From the NCBI RefSeq assembly GCF_903903185.1, contig NZ_CAIUXT010000201.1:1-64000 (forward strand): a DNA stretch of 64,000 bases, given 5' to 3'. A program made the position numbers and the translations under genes. The DNA comes from an uncultured Rhodoblastus sp. GTDB lineage: Bacteria > Pseudomonadota > Alphaproteobacteria > Rhizobiales > Beijerinckiaceae. Below are positions 16,330 to 25,542 of the stretch, in pieces. Within the stretch, counting starts at the first letter, position 1. Each line of letters begins with the position of its first letter. Under the pieces are notes generated by a model. The model saw only the letters and a list, made by a program, of their open reading frames with translations, had not been told where the DNA came from and searched no databases.

Positions 16330-18882
16330 ATGCGAAAGTCGATCCGGCGAAATGTCGGTTGGCCGCTGATCGGCGCGATCGCCTTCTGCCTTTACGCTGC
16401 GGCATTGCTTTGGATCGGCTTTAATTCCGAGCGCCAGCTCCGGTCGGCGGCCGACGTGCGCCTGTTGCTCGAAAGCGAACGGCGCGCGGCGGCGGTCGGC
16501 GACTTTTTCACGCTCTTGCGCGAGGACGCCAGCGCCTTCGCCGAACTCCCGCCTATTGCCGGGTACAACGCCAACAAGGCGTTGGGCATGTCGCAGCGCT
16601 ATGGGCTCGGCGCCAACCTCGACGCCATCGCCGAAGCCTTCCGGATCAGGCTTGGGCAAATCACGATTCGCGGCCAGGCCGTTTTCGATCGCGTAACGCT
16701 TTTCGATGAAACCGGCGCCGTGCTGGCGGAAGCCGCGACCGCCGCCGATACTCCCCAGCCAGGGCCAAAGTCCGCGCCGGAAAGCGCCGAAGTCGTCCTC
16801 AACATGGCGGATGGCGTTCTGACGTCGCGCGCGCCGGTGTTCTTTCGCGGCCGTCCCGCCGGATGGATCGCCGCGCAGGCGCCGATGGCGCAGTTGTCGC
16901 GTTATCTGATCCAGGCCGACGCCGGTTCCGGCTTTTTCGAGGTTCTCTTGACCTCGGACGGACGCCCCCTTCCCACCGGCGGGAACGTGCCGCAAACCTT
17001 CGCGGACGCGCTGGCCGCCGGCTTGCGGCAGGCGCCGGGAATTGTCGAGCCGCACCCCGCGCCCGGCGAGAAAGAGGTCTGGCTCTCGGTGCGCACACCC
17101 ATTGCGGATTCGGGGATCGAACTGATCACGCTGATGTCGCAAAAGGCCGCCTATGGCCATATCGCCTCGAATCTCGTTCTTTACACCGCCAGCATTTTTC
17201 CGCCGCTCGTCCTGCTGGCGGCGATCCTGTTTCAGCGCATGCGCCGCAAAGCCGAGGCGCTTCAGGCGTCGGTGGCGGAATCGAACCGGCGCCGGTTCGA
17301 GCTACAGAACCGCAACGACTCCTTGCTGCGCGAGATAGCCCGCCGCGAGGAAGTGGAGCGGGAGTTGCTGGAAAAAGGCGAGCAGCTCGAGACCATGGCC
17401 CGCGACCGGAAGGCCAGCCTGCTGCGCGCGGAGGAAGGAAGCCGCGCCAAATCGGAATTTCTGGCGACGATGAGCCATGAAATCCGCACGCCGATGAATG
17501 GCGTGATCGGCATGATCTCGCTGCTCGAAGACACGACGCTGACGGGTGAACAGAAACATTACGTCCATACCATCAACCAGTCGGGCAAGGCGCTGCTCAG
17601 CCTGATCGACGACATACTCGACTTTTCCAAACTCGAAGCGGGGCGAATCGAAATCGAACGGCGCGTGTTTTCCCCGGTGACGATCGTCGAGAATGTTCTG
17701 GACATTCTGGAGCCCATCGCGACCGGCAAGGGCCTGCGCATGGAGATGGACCTGGGTGGCGACCTTTCCGGAACTTGCCTGGGCGACCCGACGCGCCTGC
17801 GCCAGATCCTGCTCAATCTCGTTGGCAATGCGATCAAGTTCACCGAAAGCGGCCGGGTTCTGATCCGGCTGGCCGCCCTTTCCCATGAGCGTTTGCGGTT
17901 CGAGGTCCATGACACCGGCATAGGCGTCGCGGCGAACAATCGCGATCGATTGTTCCAGGTGTTCGGCCAGGTCGATGCGTCCATCACCCGCAAATACGGT
18001 GGCGCCGGCCTCGGACTGGCGATCTGCAAGCGCATGGTCGAGGCGATGGGCGGCCAGATCGATTTCGAGAGCCCGGAAGGAGGCGGCAGCCTGTTCTGGT
18101 TCGAGACGCCCGTAGGCGCCGGCGCCCCGGCGGCGCCCGCGACCCAATGCCGGAAGGCCGCCTTGATCTGCGCCCCCGAACGCGGGCGTGCTTGCGCCGA
18201 ACACGTCCTCGCGCAATGCGGGTTCGAATCGGTCGATCCGTCGGCGGCGGAGATCGTCTTCGTCGAGGCCGAACAGGCGGGCGCGGCCTCGGTCCGAACG
18301 CTCAGGGAAAACGGCAAGACCCTGTTTGTCTTCGGAATTCATGACTCGGCCAATGAGGCCGCTTTCGCATTCGCCGTCGCGGGCGCGCTGACGCCGGGCC
18401 GAATCGCCCGGACCCTCGACGCCGAAGATCCCGCGACGAAGCCGCCAAAGGACGGCTCTCCGGCCTGCGCCCCCGCCCTGCCGCCCCTCGTCATCCTGAT
18501 CGTCGAGGACACGCCGGCCAACCAGGCGGTTCTTGGCGGCCTGTTGCGCCGCCTCGGGCATCGAGTCGAAATTGCCGAAAACGGCCTGCAGGCTTTGCAA
18601 ATGATCGAGGCGCGCGATTACGACCTCGTCTTCATGGATGTTCAGATGCCGGTGATGGATGGACTTGAAGCCACAAGGCGCATCCGCGCGCTGAATTCGC
18701 CGCGCGCGGCGCTGCCAATCGTCGCCATGACCGCCAGCGCTTTTCCGTCCGATATCGAGGCCTGTCTCAATGCGGGCATGGACGAGTATTTGTCCAAACC
18801 GGTCGACCGCAGGAAGCTGGCGGCGGTATTGGGCAAGATCCCCACCCGAGGTAGCGACGCCCTCGTTCGCGCGCGGCAGTGA
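16330..18882 (+). CDS. Hybrid sensor histidine kinase (sensor-HisKA-HATPase-REC)
   Basis: An 850-aa membrane kinase. TM1 is at about 11-31, a periplasmic sensor domain of about 250 residues follows, TM2 is at about 280-301, then a coiled coil. The phospho-acceptor box [14 protein letters not shown] is at about 380, N box NLVGNAIKF at about 496, G boxes DTGIGVA and GGAGLGLAI at about 527 and 557. A C-terminal receiver domain begins [11 protein letters not shown] (about 722) with the phosphorylatable Asp in [14 protein letters not shown] and the Lys in YLSKPVD. No DNA-binding regulator or Hpt gene is nearby, so the relay must continue elsewhere. Pairing with the binding protein at 15421 suggests indirect ligand sensing. 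Confidence 0.92.
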   Translation: MRKSIRRNVGWPLIGAIAFCLYAAALLWIGFNSERQLRSAADVRLLLESERRAAAVGDFFTLLREDASAFAELPPIAGYNANKALGMSQRYGLGANLDAIAEAFRIRLGQITIRGQAVFDRVTLFDETGAVLAEAATAADTPQPGPKSAPESAEVVLNMADGVLTSRAPVFFRGRPAGWIAAQAPMAQLSRYLIQADAGSGFFEVLLTSDGRPLPTGGNVPQTFADALAAGLRQAPGIVEPHPAPGEKEVWLSVRTPIADSGIELITLMSQKAAYGHIASNLVLYTASIFPPLVLLAAILFQRMRRKAEALQASVAESNRRRFELQNRNDSLLREIARREEVERELLEKGEQLETMARDRKASLLRAEEGSRAKSEFLATMSHEIRTPMNGVIGMISLLEDTTLTGEQKHYVHTINQSGKALLSLIDDILDFSKLEAGRIEIERRVFSPVTIVENVLDILEPIATGKGLRMEMDLGGDLSGTCLGDPTRLRQILLNLVGNAIKFTESGRVLIRLAALSHERLRFEVHDTGIGVAANNRDRLFQVFGQVDASITRKYGGAGLGLAICKRMVEAMGGQIDFESPEGGGSLFWFETPVGAGAPAAPATQCRKAALICAPERGRACAEHVLAQCGFESVDPSAAEIVFVEAEQAGAASVRTLRENGKTLFVFGIHDSANEAAFAFAVAGALTPGRIARTLDAEDPATKPPKDGSPACAPALPPLVILIVEDTPANQAVLGGLLRRLGHRVEIAENGLQALQMIEARDYDLVFMDVQMPVMDGLEATRRIRALNSPRAALPIVAMTASAFPSDIEACLNAGMDEYLSKPVDRRKLAAVLGKIPTRGSDALVRARQ

Positions 18883-19461
18883 CGGCGATATCGCGATAGA
18901 TTCGCGCCCGGATTTTTGGGACGCACGATGCGATCGGTTGCGCCGAAGGCTTTGCATGCCGCATCTTCCGCCGACGGCGTTTAAGATAAACTATCTAAAA
19001 ATCATATAGTTAGATTGAAATCTACCAAATCCCGCGCACCGCGCCCGGCTTGCTCAATGAAAATCGCGACGTCGTTTCGCGCTCCTCTGCTTTCTCGGGG
19101 TTGAGTCGCATCGGGGTTGGTCAATCGGGGCGCGACGGGAGGCGTTGGCCAAGCGCGAAAGAAATCGACGGATTTTTCGGTTTTTGCTGGTTCCGGGGCT
19201 CAGGGCCGGTCTCGCCGGACAGGCCGCTCGGCCTGAAAAGCTCATCGTCCGGACTAAAAAGGCGCGACCTATCCCGGCCGTCCGGGTGAGAGCGATCGAA
19301 AGCGCGGCTGCGGAGCACTGTCTGACGGCCATGCGCGACAACGGCGGGTCCGCCAAAACGCAATTCGCCTGCGGCCGATTCTTGCCGTCGCGCGAATCGC
19401 GTCATCGGAAGCCCGGTTCTGTCGCCACAACCGCTCCGACGAGCGGTTGAAGCAAAAAAAC
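18883..19461. other. Intergenic, no gene seen
   Basis: About 580 bases after the hybrid kinase. Short open frames occur on both strands, but none has a ribosome site, family resemblance or consistent codon use. An AT-rich patch at 18980-19030 contrasts with the surroundings. Confidence 0.45.
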
Positions 19462-19486
19462 GGCGCGCCGTTGTTCCCGGCGCGCC
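19454..19486 (-). terminator. Intrinsic terminator for the GNAT gene
   Basis: Two copies of GGCGCGCC (19462-19469 and 19479-19486) form an 8-bp stem with a nine-base loop. Read on the minus strand the stem is followed by a run of seven T (complement of 19454-19460). It lies about 150 bases downstream of the minus-strand GNAT gene ending at 19635. Confidence 0.75.
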
Positions 19487-19534
19487 ACGTTCGAGTTTTG
19501 AGGCAAGGCCGCCGGAGCGGACGGGGAATTTCCT

Positions 19535-19631
19535 GGAGTCGATTGCGATTCGGCTGAATCGCGATCGACTCCATATTTATTTGTTTTCGCGATGTTTTTG
19601 CGAAAAACCGGCGTCCACTTTTTCGCACATT
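19535..19631 (+). repeat. Composite palindromic repeat, copy 1
   Basis: Module one is a 17-bp stem (19535-19551 with 19556-19572, one G-T wobble, loop GGCT) whose core reads TTGCGATTCG-CTGAATCGC. Module two, about 25 bases later, is TTTGCGAAAAACCGGCGTCC plus ACTTTTTCGC. The same two modules in the same order, reverse-complemented, occur at 40540-40629. The second module resembles the dispersed palindromes common between genes in Hyphomicrobiales. It lies in the GNAT 3' region. Confidence 0.7.
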
Positions 19632-19634
19632 GCT

Positions 19635-20222
19635 CTAAGCGCGGGGCTGGAGGGAGAACACCCGGGTCTGCAAGTCCAGCATGGCCGTGGCGAAACTCGT
19701 CGCATTATCGGCGAATTCGCCCCAGAACGAGGCGGCAGAGGGTCCGCGCGCCACAAACCGGCCGGTCAGGTCGTCGGTCTCGAAAAGCAGGTCGGCCTCG
19801 AACTTGCGCGCCAGCGCCTGCATGGCGACATTGCGCGCAAGGCACGACATGTAGAGCCCGTCGGCGCGACGGTTGCGGGCCGCCCGCACGATGCGGTCCA
19901 TCAACTCCGTGCCGACGCCGCGACGCCTCCAGGCCAGTTCGACGCTGAACGCCGCTTCGACCGAACCGCCGATGATGTTGTTGCCCACCGCCCGCAATTC
20001 GCCGGCGCCACGCATCGTCCCATCGACATAATAACCATAGATGACGTCGTCTATGCCGAAACAACGTTCCGCGTAGCGAATTAGAAAGGCGTCATTGACC
20101 GCCATCGCAAAGCGGTCGAACCGGCTTTGAGTGTCGAGTCGGAGCAGATGCTCCCGAAAGGCGGGAAGATCGGCCGGCCATAATCTGCGGATGACGCCGC
20201 CATGGATCATTGAATGTTCCAT
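19635..20222 (-). CDS. GNAT-family N-acetyltransferase
   Basis: A 195-aa protein. The ATG at 20222 has AGGGAA upstream; the extra N-terminal frame to 20339 lacks acetyltransferase features. The domain begins GGVIRRLWPADLPAFREHLLRL, and the acetyl-CoA loop is seen in VELAWRRRGVGTELMDRIVRAAR (the R-R-G-V-G-T motif A), followed by GLYMSCLARNVAMQALARKF. The acceptor substrate is unknown. It stands alone with its own terminator at 19454-19486. Many phototroph and methylotroph genomes hold close paralogues of this short type. Confidence 0.83.
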   Translation of the reverse strand: MEHSMIHGGVIRRLWPADLPAFREHLLRLDTQSRFDRFAMAVNDAFLIRYAERCFGIDDVIYGYYVDGTMRGAGELRAVGNNIIGGSVEAAFSVELAWRRRGVGTELMDRIVRAARNRRADGLYMSCLARNVAMQALARKFEADLLFETDDLTGRFVARGPSAASFWGEFADNATSFATAMLDLQTRVFSLQPRA

Positions 20223-20662
20223 GAAGATATTCCCTGTCTTTCCGCGGCGCGACGCCGCTGTTGAACTCTGCCTCCCGAACGTTTCTCCACTACCTGTATA
20301 TATTGCACCGCAGCGAAATTTTGAGCCCTGATTTTGCACTGCGAAATCAATTTTTCGGTTGCTCCGAAAAGCGACCTGCGCGGGATAAGGCGACTCGAAA
20401 ACCCGTCTTCTCGCTGTTGCAGCAAGTCATGGGCCAACTAACATGAATGTCATTAATTATCAATGAATTAGCTTGTTGTTCAGGCAGGTTCCGCTTCCTT
20501 CGGCCGCGGAAATTTCCCAAAATGCAATGCCGCATCCAGGCGACTCGCCTTACGCAAAGGAAACCTTGCCAGATTGCAAAGCCATTGCGCCGTCGGCGCG
20601 CGGACGCCGGGTCGAGACCGGCGTCGCGCGATATTTTTCAATTCAGATCGCGGCGACTGGCG
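20223..20662. other. Intergenic, no gene seen
   Basis: Lies between the start of the GNAT gene and the stop of the second hybrid kinase, both on the minus strand. An AT-rich stretch near 20430-20470 probably contains a promoter for the GNAT gene or is simply spacer. No coding potential is supported. Confidence 0.4.
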
Positions 20663-22873
20663 TTAATGGCGTTCCGGCGAAACCGTCTCGTGACGAAGCC
20701 AGGGCGTCAGTGTCGCAACCATTTCTCTGAGTCGGAACGGCTTGGCGATGAAACTGTTCATCCCCGCCGCCATGGCCTGCTGGCGCTGACTTTCCATCGC
20801 GCCCGCCGTGAGCGCGATCACCGGCAACTCGCTGAGCCCGAGATCGTGGCGGATCGCCCGCGTCGCCTCAAGGCCATCCATTTCCGGCATCTGGACGTCC
20901 ATCAACACGAGATCGAACCCTTGCGGATTCGCGCGGAGCCGTTCGACCGCGGCGCGGCCATTCTCGACCGCTTCGCAAATCGCGCCTTCCGACGTCAGCA
21001 GCTTGGTTACGATGTCCCGGTTGGTCACGATATCGTCCACGATCAGGATGCGAACCCCGAAAAGTTGTTTTTCGGGCAGGCGTACCGCCGTGCGCGGGTT
21101 CGGCGCCTCAGCCGGCGGCGCGACCTTGAACGGAACGACGAACCAGAACTCGCTGCCCCGACCCAGAACGCTGGTCACGCCGACCTCGCCGCCCATCAAC
21201 TCGATGAGCCGTTTGCTGATGGCCAGTCCGAGCCCGGTCCCGCCAAACTCGCGATAGGTCGATCTCTCGGCCTGAACGAAAGATTCGAACAGTTTTCCGA
21301 GATTCTCCGGGGCAATGCCGATCCCGGAGTCGCGCACCGCGAATCGGAGGCGAAGCGCTCCGTCTGAGCGTTCGAGCGTCTCCACCGAGATGACGACGGC
21401 GCCCTGCGAGGTGAACTTGATCGCATTTCCCACGAAATTGTTCAGCACCTGCCCCAGTCTCATGACGTCGCCGACAAGCGCGGGGAGCTCGCCGGGCGGC
21501 AGATCGACCCGCAGGGCCAGGCCCTTGCTTTTCGCCGGCGCCGCAAACGTGTCCGCGACATTCTCGACGACCTCGCGGAGATCGAACGCGGAAATGTTCA
21601 GTTCGAGCTGTCCCGCTTCGATCTTGGACAGGTCCAGCACGTCGCTGAGCAGGACGAGCATGTTCTGTCCCGCCGAATCGAGGGTCCGGACACATTCCTT
21701 TTGCTCTGCGTCCAGCGCGCTGCGCGCAAGCAACTGGGTCGTTCCCATGATGGCGTTCAGAGGCGTGCGGATTTCATGGCTCATGGTCGCGAGGAATTCG
21801 GACTTGGCCTTGTTGGCGGCTTCGGCCAGCGCCTCGCTGGCGACGAGGTCGCGATTCTTCAGTTCAAGTTCCTTCGTCCGTTCCGCGACGCGCCGCGCCA
21901 GAAGTCCCTTTTCCTCGATCAGCGATACGGCCGAGGTATGAAGACGACGGGCGATCCATAGCGAAGCGAGGATCGTCCCGAGCGAAAACAGCAAGAATTC
22001 GAATGCCAGCGGCCGCCAGGATCGATCGAGAACGTCCGTCGGCTGCCCGACCAACATGAAAAACGGAGCGCGGCTGAGCCTTTGATAGGCGTAAAGCCGC
22101 TCGACCCCGTCTTGCGGCGCAATCGTCTCGTAAAAGTCGTGGTCCCGTGCGGGATTCGCCTGCAGAATGGCCTTCAGCTTCGCGGAAATCACCCCGTCGC
22201 CGGTCGGGCTGCGCTCGGAGGGGTCCAGGGAATAGCGCGCAATCAGCACACCTTTGGCGTTCCTGAAGACAAGGACTCCATGGAGGAAGAGATCGACCGT
22301 CGAGAGCCGCTGTTCGAACGACTCCACCGGGATGCTGGCGACCGCGACGCCAACGAACTCGCCGTTCTTGTTCTCCAGCCTTCTCGACAGGACGACGATC
22401 CACCCATCGCCGAATTTGGCCTTCAGCGGGCCTTCGAAAATCAATCCGCGTTCGCCTTCGGCCGCCCGCGTGAAATAGGGACGCTCCGATATTTCCGCCC
22501 CCTGTAGCCCCCCTTTGAACGTGCCGCCGCCGACCCGGATCCGTCCGGCCGCATCCGCGATATAGAGGCGTGCGAGGAAAGGATAGTCAGCGATATCCCG
22601 TTCCACGTGGCTGGCCAGCAGCGATTTTTTATCTTGGCCGCCGTCAATGCCCTCGACATATAGCCGCCCGATCGACACGAGCTGAGCATCGACCTGATCG
22701 AAGGTGTTCTCGAAATTGCTGGCGATGAGTTTCGCCATATTGAGCGCCGTCGTGCGGCCGGTCGCGTAATCCGTCGTCCGGACCTGCCAGACCAGATAGC
22801 CGGAAAGCAGAGCAGGCAGAAGCGAGGCCGCAAGCGCCGTCAGGTAAAATATCGAGGCGCGAGGGCGATCCAT
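20663..22873 (-). CDS. Hybrid sensor histidine kinase with periplasmic Cache-like domain
   Basis: A 736-aa protein. TM1 (about residues 8-29) and TM2 (about 290-310, FLLFSLGTILASLWIARRL) enclose a 250-residue extracytoplasmic region with dCache-type features such as YFTRAAEGERGLIFEGPL. A coiled coil leads to HisKA ([18 protein letters not shown], about 366), HATPase_c ([39 protein letters not shown]) and a C-terminal receiver (ILIVDDIVTNRDIV; Asp in DLVLMDVQMPEMDG). Like the kinase at 16330 it is an orphan with no response regulator nearby. Cache domains usually bind small carboxylates or amino acids; the ligand is unknown. Confidence 0.92.
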   Translation of the reverse strand: MDRPRASIFYLTALAASLLPALLSGYLVWQVRTTDYATGRTTALNMAKLIASNFENTFDQVDAQLVSIGRLYVEGIDGGQDKKSLLASHVERDIADYPFLARLYIADAAGRIRVGGGTFKGGLQGAEISERPYFTRAAEGERGLIFEGPLKAKFGDGWIVVLSRRLENKNGEFVGVAVASIPVESFEQRLSTVDLFLHGVLVFRNAKGVLIARYSLDPSERSPTGDGVISAKLKAILQANPARDHDFYETIAPQDGVERLYAYQRLSRAPFFMLVGQPTDVLDRSWRPLAFEFLLFSLGTILASLWIARRLHTSAVSLIEEKGLLARRVAERTKELELKNRDLVASEALAEAANKAKSEFLATMSHEIRTPLNAIMGTTQLLARSALDAEQKECVRTLDSAGQNMLVLLSDVLDLSKIEAGQLELNISAFDLREVVENVADTFAAPAKSKGLALRVDLPPGELPALVGDVMRLGQVLNNFVGNAIKFTSQGAVVISVETLERSDGALRLRFAVRDSGIGIAPENLGKLFESFVQAERSTYREFGGTGLGLAISKRLIELMGGEVGVTSVLGRGSEFWFVVPFKVAPPAEAPNPRTAVRLPEKQLFGVRILIVDDIVTNRDIVTKLLTSEGAICEAVENGRAAVERLRANPQGFDLVLMDVQMPEMDGLEATRAIRHDLGLSELPVIALTAGAMESQRQQAMAAGMNSFIAKPFRLREMVATLTPWLRHETVSPERH

Positions 22874-23757
22874 CTGACATTCGTTCTCCTGATGTCAGCT
22901 CCGATGGCTCGAAGTCTGCATCCTGTGGCTGAATTTTTTCGAGCCGCAAGCCTTGCCTTCGGCCCGGACCATGTCTGCGTCGTTGCGACCCGTCGCCCGG
23001 CCAAGATACCGGGGGCAAGATACCGGCGCCAAGACCCGCGCGACAATGCGCCCCGGTTGACGCCCGCGCATCGCGTGGCAGAGTGGAAGGCCGCGCATCG
23101 CCCGAATAACACGACTGACCTCTATATTATTGAATTATTTATCGATTTCCAGCCTTTCCAGCTTATGCCGGCTTTTTTGTTTCAGCGGCGCCTTGTTCGC
23201 CGCCGGCTGGCGCGAATGGCCGGGCTTTGGCGAAAGGCCGGGCTTTAGCTCCGAATCTGGAAATTCGCGTGAACGGGATGAGGAGCGATATGGCCTCAGT
23301 CGAAGGCTTGCCCGTCCTGTCGAACGAGCGGCGGGTGCGCGCTCCAGAAAATAAACGGCGCCAATTCATCGACCGGACGAGGCGAGCTTGCTGCAGCGCG
23401 CCGGCGGTAGACAGAGGCCCGCTCGCCGCGCGGGAGGCGCCCGTTTTCCCTGCCGGCAAGCGCCCGCCGCCATGCGTCGGATCGGCCCTCGTCACGCAAT
23501 CGGGCGCTGCGCGCCAGTGGGGGCTGCGCTCGGGATCACGCCGCTCATGCCGCCCTTCCGGGCAAATTCAACGCCCGGCGGCAACTTTGACCCGTTCAGC
23601 AGCCGGGAACGAGCAAGCCGGGCCTGACCTTCATGGCCAGCCCGGCACTTCGGCAAAGCCGCAAATTTGCGGCCTGAATCGGCGAATTGCTGCGCCCCCG
23701 CTTCGAAATCCAGCCGTCGGGAAGACCCGACGGATGAAGAAGCCGAAGGGTCGCGCC
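22874..23757. other. Large gene-poor region, possible decayed sequence
   Basis: Nearly 900 bases with no supported gene. It contains a short AT-rich segment near 23115-23155 (upstream of the kinase, perhaps its promoter side), a perfect 16-base palindrome GCCGCAAATTTGCGGC (23658-23673), and a perfect 8-bp hairpin CCGTCGGG-AAGA-CCCGACGG (23714-23733) just beyond the end of the gene at 23758. Open frames through it run antisense to the neighbour and look like GC-rich shadows. Confidence 0.45.
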
Positions 23758-24336
23758 CTAAACCAGAGTGACGCCGGACCTATCGTCCGCCACCAGGGAA
23801 GAAAACGGCTTCGCCCGGCTGATCGTCGGCAGACCCGCAAGCGCGGACAAGGGCGCCGCGTTGTCCTGAAGCGGGGTGCGCGATTTCGAATTCGAAAGCG
23901 TGGGGAACCCGAAAGAGGACGTCAAAGACTTGTTTTCCGGCAATTTGATGGAAGATTTCGACTTTGCCAGCACCGTCTGTTTGATGAGATCCGAGAACGG
24001 CGACGGGTCGCGCGTAGAAGCCGTAGTATAATGAAAGTCAGGGTTTTTGATGCCGGAGTCGACCGGTCCATGACTGTTGAGCGCATGCAAGGCGCTTTTC
24101 CCAAAACCCCATGGCGCGCTAACGCTCACAAGCGCATGTCCCTGGCGAATTTTGTCGGCATAGATGGCGGCGTGGGACGGGTGGACGCCGCCCTTGATGA
24201 CTTGAGCTGCGGGGTCCTGACCGCTTGATCGCGTGACCAGGTTGATATGCTCCGAACGGAATCTTTCCTTGAGCGCGTTCGCAGCGGCGACAGCGTGTTC
24301 TTCTGCGGCATAAAGCCGCGTAATGATCGTGGTCAT
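23758..24336 (-). CDS. Conserved-looking protein of unknown function upstream of puc
   Basis: A 192-aa protein starting MTTIITRLYAAEEHAVAA with AAGGAA eight bases upstream. The N-terminal part (to about 75) looks like a small alpha/beta fold of the YflT / general-stress-17M type: an opening strand, a helix AANALKERF, then INLVTRSS and a later strand HALVSVSAPWGFG. The second half is low-complexity, rich in Ser, Lys and Pro, and probably disordered. No membrane segment or signal. It is divergent from the antenna operon, sharing its upstream region, so regulation by light or oxygen is possible; function is not known. Confidence 0.7.
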   Translation of the reverse strand: MTTIITRLYAAEEHAVAAANALKERFRSEHINLVTRSSGQDPAAQVIKGGVHPSHAAIYADKIRQGHALVSVSAPWGFGKSALHALNSHGPVDSGIKNPDFHYTTASTRDPSPFSDLIKQTVLAKSKSSIKLPENKSLTSSFGFPTLSNSKSRTPLQDNAAPLSALAGLPTISRAKPFSSLVADDRSGVTLV

Positions 24337-24748
24337 GACTTCATTCCTTCGTTGCTCAACATGCTCATTAGGCATCTCGCGAACAGGCGCGTCCTTTTGT
24401 CACACCCCTTACTATTCAGGCGGTTGCGCTATCCAGAACGGTCTGACCACCCCCCCTTATACCACAGGCTTTTGCTTCAGACACCTTGGAAGCCTCAACA
24501 CCCGCCACTCAAAAACCCACCGTGACGGTCTCCGTCCGCTTGCGCCGCCTTGACCGTCCTAAATGGGCATCCCTCTTGAAATCAGATACTTGCCTCGGCC
24601 CAATCCGATGCCTTGCCCGTCTCCGCCTCCGAACCCGGCGCACTGGCGGGCCTGCGAATCCAGCGCACCAACCGAAAGCCGCTGAAGCGACGCGCCTTTA
24701 GCCTCGCGCAGGCGGTTTCGAAGTGACGCCCTATTCCGAGCAAATTTA
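24337..24748. other. Upstream region shared by puc operon and gene at 23758
   Basis: About 410 bases without a gene. It is noticeably pyrimidine-rich around 24450-24600. I looked for a second TGT-N12-ACA site and found none that is perfect. Confidence 0.4.
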
Positions 24749-24766
24749 TGTCACATCGAATTGACA
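24749..24766 (+). promoter_or_regulatory. PpsR/CrtJ operator overlapping a -35 element (puc promoter)
   Basis: TGTCACATCGAATTGACA is a perfect TGTCA-N8-TGACA palindrome, the binding site of the photosynthesis repressor PpsR (CrtJ). Its right end forms TTGACA (24761-24766), a consensus -35 element; no strong -10 is visible at 17 bases, as in many activated puc promoters. It lies 143 bases upstream of pucB, implying a leader of about 115 bases. Oxygen/light repression of the LH2 operon is the expected outcome. Confidence 0.75.
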
Positions 24767-24909
24767 GTTTCAAGCGTAAATGCAAAGTTACAGATGGTTC
24801 CACGCTGAATGGCTTTGGCGATGCCGGGGGGCCCGTCCAAATTGGGCGATCGCTACCTGCGTGCAGGTGGAGCACGAGAGCAATCTGCTGAAATCAATGA
24901 GGTTGGCAA

Positions 24910-25071
24910 ATGGCTGATCAAGACGACCCGAACAGGGTATGGCCGACAGGCTTGACGTTGCCGGAATCGGAAGAACTGCACAGGCACGTGATCGACGGAG
25001 CGAGGGTTTTCTTCGTCATCGCGCTGTTCGCGCATATCCTCGCCTATTCCTTTTCACCTTGGCTGCATTAG
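24910..25071 (+). CDS. pucB: LH2 light-harvesting complex beta subunit
   Basis: A 53-aa antenna apoprotein, too short for ordinary gene calls. The sequence has the LH2-beta order: polar N terminus, [18 protein letters not shown], then one membrane helix [18 protein letters not shown] ending in WLH. H42 is the ligand of the B850 bacteriochlorophyll and H24, eighteen residues earlier, is the second conserved histidine. TGAGG precedes the ATG by seven bases. pucA follows after 12 bases with its own GGGAGG site. With pucA it forms the peripheral antenna ring in the photosynthetic membrane. Confidence 0.96.
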   Translation: MADQDDPNRVWPTGLTLPESEELHRHVIDGARVFFVIALFAHILAYSFSPWLH

Positions 25072-25083
25072 GGAGGTCCGACC

Positions 25084-25401
25084 ATGAACCAAGCTAGAAT
25101 ATGGCTGGTGGTCAATCCCACCGTCGGTCTGCCGCTGTTTTTGGGCTCGGTAGCCACAATCGCCTTGCTGGTGCACTACTCGGTGCTCAGCCACACGACG
25201 TGGTTCTCCGGCTATTGGCAGGGTGGCAAGGGCGTCAAGGCCGCCGCCGAGACCGCTCCGCTTCCGCAAGTCGGCGAAGTTGTCTTGCCGAACGGCGCGA
25301 AGGTCACGTTCTCGGTCGACAACTCGACGACCTGGCAGCCCGGAACGGCTGTTCTCGCCGCCAATGTCGTACATGATTCGGCGCCACCAGCGACGAAATG
25401 A
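25084..25401 (+). CDS. pucA: LH2 light-harvesting complex alpha subunit with C-terminal extension
   Basis: A 105-aa protein; the first ~53 residues are a standard LH2 alpha: [18 protein letters not shown], one membrane helix, H31 as the B850 ligand, then [12 protein letters not shown]. Positions 44-45 are Tyr-Trp, the pair that hydrogen-bonds the bacteriochlorophyll acetyl groups in B800-850 complexes (low-light B800-820 forms have Phe-Leu), so an 850-nm type is predicted. Residues from about 54 onwards form an unusual Ala/Pro/Val-rich tail about 50 residues long that is absent from typical Rhodoblastus alpha subunits. It is in frame and coding-like, ending at 25401. GGGAGG lies seven bases before the ATG. 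Confidence 0.93.
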   Translation: MNQARIWLVVNPTVGLPLFLGSVATIALLVHYSVLSHTTWFSGYWQGGKGVKAAAETAPLPQVGEVVLPNGAKVTFSVDNSTTWQPGTAVLAANVVHDSAPPATK

Positions 25402-25542
25402 GCTTTTCGAAGCCCTCTTGGCGGCCGGCGTCCTCGGATGTCGACCGCCATGTTATCGCAGGAGCGGGAATCGGCGGTTACGCGCGCTGAAAGACCCTTG
25501 CGCATACAGCCGCCTCGCAGGGCGCCTGTTCGATCGAACCGG

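Noticed and set aside
19050-19450. Small ORFs after the hybrid kinase
   Set aside because: No ribosome sites, no resemblance, and overlapping frames on both strands typical of GC-rich spacer.
23227-24228. 333-codon plus-strand frame
   Set aside because: Runs antisense through the better supported minus-strand gene at 23758-24336 and has no recognisable domain.
24398-24412. Second PpsR site near TTTTGTCACACC
   Set aside because: The right half-site ACA is absent at the required distance.
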